Of a stretch of DNA of 7,636 bases, positions 5,546 through 7,636 are shown piece by piece. Below the pieces are notes generated by a model. That model saw nothing but the letters and a program-made list of their open reading frames with translations, was not told where the DNA came from and did no database searches. The stretch covers positions 1 to 7,636 of the forward strand of contig JAUIEM010000439.1 of assembly GCA_030428695.1 (NCBI GenBank). Reading direction: 5' to 3'. The first letter of the stretch is position 1, and each line of letters opens with the position of its first letter. Made by a program: the position numbers and the translations under genes. This stretch comes from a bacterium (lineage in GTDB: Bacteria > Planctomycetota > J058 > JAJDCP01).

Positions 5546-6759
5546 CAGATCTCCTCTTCGATGCGGGGGTCGATATTGAACACCCAATCGGTCAAGGGCA
5601 TCGTGTTGAGCGCGACGCGCAGAGCTTCCCAGTAGGCGTCCTCGCCCCCGGGCCAGGAACCGAAAGCGCAGGTTCTGCGCCACTTGACGCCCTTGGCGTC
5701 TCCGGTCAGGAGATCCCGGAAGGCGGAGAAGATCTCCTCCCGCAGGCTGCGGCCCGTCTCGGGGATCGACGTGATGTCGGCCGGGATCTCCCCGAGCCGC
5801 ACGTTGTTCTGGTACAGGGGCAGGAGGTACTTCGCGATCGGGAAGTAGCAGATGTGCCAGGGCTCATCGCCGTACATGTAGTCGAAGTTGCGCCTGCCTC
5901 CATAGGGGGAGCGGAAGCCGTACGTATCTCCGTTCTTCTCCAGCCAGGCGGCGACCTCCTTGTAGGGCTCGTGCTCCCAGATCGCGTTCTCCGTGTCGAT
6001 GATGTCGACGTCGGTACCCCAGTGGTGGCGGGAGGTGCCGGGCATGCTCGACCACTTCATGATCAGCTCGAGCCGCTCCCGGGGATCGGTGGTGTCCCAC
6101 TTCTTCCAGAGCACGGGCGCATCCGCGAGCCTCTTGTTCTTCTCGAGGTCGAGGAAGGCGTGGGGGAAGGTGTCCCAGTCGAGGTGGGAGTACTTCATCC
6201 CCGCGCGTTTCTTGAGCTTGAGGAAGAGCTTCCGGTAGACGATCCGGAACTGGCCCGCGAAGTCGCGCACGGGGTGCTTCTTCTGCAGGACCGACTTGTG
6301 GAGGACGGCGACCATCCCCTTCTTGCGCTTCCTCTCACGCTTGTCGACCCACCTGTACACCCACTTCTTCTTCACCCCCTTGTGTTCCCAGTCGTGATCG
6401 TCCATCGCCGCGCGCATCAGCTTGAGCTGCGAGAGGTTGCGCTTCGCGATGTCGGCGACGATGTCGGCGTCCCCCAGGCCCATGAGGAAGCGCGCCAGGC
6501 GGGTGCTCTTCGGCTTCAGCTCCTCGCCAGTGTCGAGGGCGATGACGCGCTCGATCAGCGCGAGATCGACCGGGTCGAGGTCCTCGTTGCCCTGCGCGTG
6601 CGCGAGGATCTCCTGGTTGCGCTTCGCGCGCGCGGTGCGCTCGACGGAGATCTCGTGGATCTTCCCCGAGACGAGCTTGATCGGCTTGTGAACCTCCGCG
6701 GCCTCGACCAGGAGCCTGGCGGTGGCGGGGATGTTCTCCGTGGCGTTGGCAGTCGGCAT
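5545..6759 (-). CDS. M15B (VanY-like) D-Ala-D-Ala carboxypeptidase-domain protein
   Basis: 404 aa, with ATG at 6759 and a strong AGGAGGAGGT 7 nt upstream. The M15B/VanY signature is complete: SRHHWGTDVD (243-252) matches SxHxxGxxxD with zinc ligands H245 and D252, and DEPWH (298-302) gives catalytic-type E299 and the third ligand H302. The WLEKNGDTYGF segment (272-282) also fits the family. The domain covers about 185-310. The family cleaves the terminal D-Ala of peptidoglycan stem peptides, or acts as an endolysin-type L-Ala-D-Glu/DD peptidase. The N-terminal ~185 residues are unrecognised, very basic around 129-185 (KKKW, RERKRKKG, KLFLKLKKR). A C-terminal extension of about 90 residues follows the domain. 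No signal peptide or membrane anchor is seen, although the substrate is periplasmic. The protein looks more Lys-rich and less GC-rich than its neighbours (impression by eye). It is co-transcribed with the 322-aa gene. Confidence 0.88.
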   Translation of the reverse strand: MPTANATENIPATARLLVEAAEVHKPIKLVSGKIHEISVERTARAKRNQEILAHAQGNEDLDPVDLALIERVIALDTGEELKPKSTRLARFLMGLGDADIVADIAKRNLSQLKLMRAAMDDHDWEHKGVKKKWVYRWVDKRERKRKKGMVAVLHKSVLQKKHPVRDFAGQFRIVYRKLFLKLKKRAGMKYSHLDWDTFPHAFLDLEKNKRLADAPVLWKKWDTTDPRERLELIMKWSSMPGTSRHHWGTDVDIIDTENAIWEHEPYKEVAAWLEKNGDTYGFRSPYGGRRNFDYMYGDEPWHICYFPIAKYLLPLYQNNVRLGEIPADITSIPETGRSLREEIFSAFRDLLTGDAKGVKWRRTCAFGSWPGGEDAYWEALRVALNTMPLTDWVFNIDPRIEEEI

Positions 6760-6927
6760 CGAGCGGACCTCCTCCTGGGGAATCTCCTCCTTCTCGCGGC
6801 TGCGAAAGAGGGCTCAGGATTTCTTCGGATTTTTCGCGGGTCTGCCCCGACGTCCCGATCCCTCCGACTTGACCTGGGCTGTCGCGCATCGGAGGATGCG
6901 CCGTCTGCATGCTCCTGGAGCCTTCCC
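6760..6927. promoter_or_regulatory. Divergent promoter region between the M15 operon and the RND-like gene
   Basis: This 168-bp region must drive transcription in both directions. For the rightward gene, TTGACC (6869-6874) is a good -35 match; at 17-bp spacing GAGGAT (6892-6897) is only a weak -10 (3 of 6). An AT-richer island at 6817-6835 carries a direct repeat of GGATTT (6817-6822 and 6827-6832), spaced exactly 10 bp, i.e. on one helix face. It could be a regulator site or part of the leftward promoter. No convincing -35/-10 pair was found for the leftward operon. GGAG at 6917-6920 is the ribosome-binding site of the gene at 6928. Confidence 0.4.
6767..6776 (-). promoter_or_regulatory. Shine-Dalgarno of the M15 gene, with a second purine-rich site upstream
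   Basis: On the minus strand AGGAGGAGGT lies 7 nt before ATG 6759 and fixes this start. A second near-perfect anti-16S match, AAGGAGGAG (about 6793-6785), lies some 25-30 nt before the ATG with no ATG or GTG of its own at usual spacing. It may act as a ribosome standby site or be a local duplication. Confidence 0.8.
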
Positions 6928-7636
6928 ATGCGCCGCCTCGCCCTCTTGTCCCTGATCCTCCCCCTGGCCGTCGCCGACGTCGCCTTCGAGGTCGTCGCCC
7001 GCTGGCCGGGCGCGACCGCCGTCGAAGTCGAAGAGCTCGTCGTCATCCCGCTCGAGGAGGCCTTCTCGGTCGCCGAGCTCGCGAGCCTCGAGGCGCGCAC
7101 GGTCGACGGGGAGACCCGGCTGCGGGTCGTCCTCGGCATGGACCGGAACTTCCGCGCCTGCCTCGAGGCAGGCAGGGCGGCGCTGCCCGCGGACGTCGAG
7201 CTGAGCGCCGCGCGGGAGCTTCCGCCGCCGGCCGTCGCCTTCCTCCTCGAGGCGCCCGCCCGGAACCGGTCGAACCTGAGCATCCTGGGCCGTCGGCTCC
7301 GCGCGCAGCTCGAGGCCCTGCCGGGGGTGGGCCGGGTCGAGGTGGCGGGGCTGGAGGACGAGCGGACGCTGCTGCGCTTCGACGCGGAGCGGCTCGCCTC
7401 CTACGGCATCGGCCTCGCGGACTGTGTCGATGTGTTGAAGCAGACGGGCGCGAAACCGCGCATGCTGCCCGGGTCGCCCTTCGAGGTCGAGGTCGAAGCC
7501 ACCGATGGGCTCCTCGAGCTGGTCCTCGGCGCGCACCCCGAGGAGGCGGTGGCCCTCGGTGACCTCGCCGCGCTCGCCGTGGTCCGGTCCAGCGAGGGCC
7601 GCGTCGCCCTGGCGGGGGGCGAGCGCGGAGGCTTGT
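6928..7636 (+). CDS. RND (AcrB/CzcA-like) efflux-family protein, N-terminal part (3' truncated)
   Basis: Open to the window end; 236 codons are visible. ATG 6928 has GGAG 7 nt upstream, and no in-frame ATG, GTG or TTG was found in the 200 bp before it. RND porter-domain landmarks: ARWPGATAVEVEELVVIPLEEAFS (24-47 region, cf. YPGA..EEVE..V..PLE), DGETRLRVVLGMD, then LRAQLEALPGVGRVEVAG (cf. L...PGV..V...G), FDAERLASYGIGLADCVDVLKQTGA (cf. D...L..YG....DV...L), and LGDLAALAVVRSSEGRV (cf. L.DVA.V). These transporters are inner-membrane, proton-driven exporters working with a periplasmic adaptor and outer-membrane channel. Oddity: only about 22 residues precede the porter domain, a short signal-like MRRLALLSLILPLAVA, where RND proteins normally have a full transmembrane helix 1 plus about 15-20 further residues. 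It may be a truncated or atypical family member. Whether the membrane bundles follow cannot be seen. Confidence 0.8.
   Translation, partial: MRRLALLSLILPLAVADVAFEVVARWPGATAVEVEELVVIPLEEAFSVAELASLEARTVDGETRLRVVLGMDRNFRACLEAGRAALPADVELSAARELPPPAVAFLLEAPARNRSNLSILGRRLRAQLEALPGVGRVEVAGLEDERTLLRFDAERLASYGIGLADCVDVLKQTGAKPRMLPGSPFEVEVEATDGLLELVLGAHPEEAVALGDLAALAVVRSSEGRVALAGGERGGL

Noticed and set aside
4649..5635. Plus-strand open frame (328 codons) opposite the 322-aa gene
   Set aside because: It crosses the TGATG junction of two coupled minus-strand genes, has no domain signature, and reads like a mirror of the other strand.
5546..5683. 46-residue N-terminal extension of the 322-aa protein
   Set aside because: It lies entirely inside the M15 gene, whereas the ATG at 5545 has a good ribosome-binding site and a TGATG coupling.
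6909..7562. Arg/Gly-rich plus-strand open frame over the RND-like gene
   Set aside because: It is a shadow of the frame starting at 6928, which carries the RND porter motifs.

Overview
The window comes from a very GC-rich bacterium with strong G/C third-position bias and Shine-Dalgarno-led genes. An RND-type transporter gene and two peptidoglycan-hydrolase-type genes point to a diderm (Gram-negative) host, perhaps a myxobacterium-like or other high-GC uncultured lineage. The sequence alone does not fix the taxon. No tRNA, rRNA, CRISPR array or intact transposase gene was seen.

Layout. (1) Positions 2-4232, plus strand, form a tightly packed operon of four genes: the end of an M23/LytM-type protein carrying a (GGGAPS)n linker, a 463-aa protein with two peptidoglycan-binding domains, a 297-aa SUMF1/FGE-fold protein, and a 422-aa acidic helical protein of unknown family. 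The junctions are a 0-bp gap, an ATGA overlap and a GTGA overlap. (2) Positions 4233-4576 separate convergent operons and are mostly repeats. A 26-bp perfect inverted repeat with TA at both outer ends encloses two head-to-head REP-like hairpins, each preceded by GTAG. A third REP-like unit sits at the end of the opposing operon and supplies its stop codon. (3) Positions 4577-6759, minus strand, hold a two-gene operon: an M15B (VanY-like) DD-carboxypeptidase-type protein and an unrecognised 322-aa partner joined by TGATG. (4) Positions 6760-6927 are a divergent regulatory region. (5) From 6928 to the window end is the start of an RND-efflux-like protein whose usual first membrane helix is missing or replaced by a short signal-like segment.

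How the genes may work together (inference). Both operons centre on peptidoglycan-directed domains: M23 and PG-binding in one, M15 in the other. Two catalytic-type proteins in the first operon have lost key residues. The M23 domain keeps its three zinc ligands but lacks both catalytic histidines by my alignment. The FGE-like protein keeps one of the two active-site cysteines. That operon therefore looks more like an envelope-binding or structural/effector cassette than a set of standard enzymes. The M15 protein keeps its full active-site motif but has no visible signal peptide, so a non-Sec export route or a lytic-release route is possible. I cannot name a known system that has exactly this gene set.
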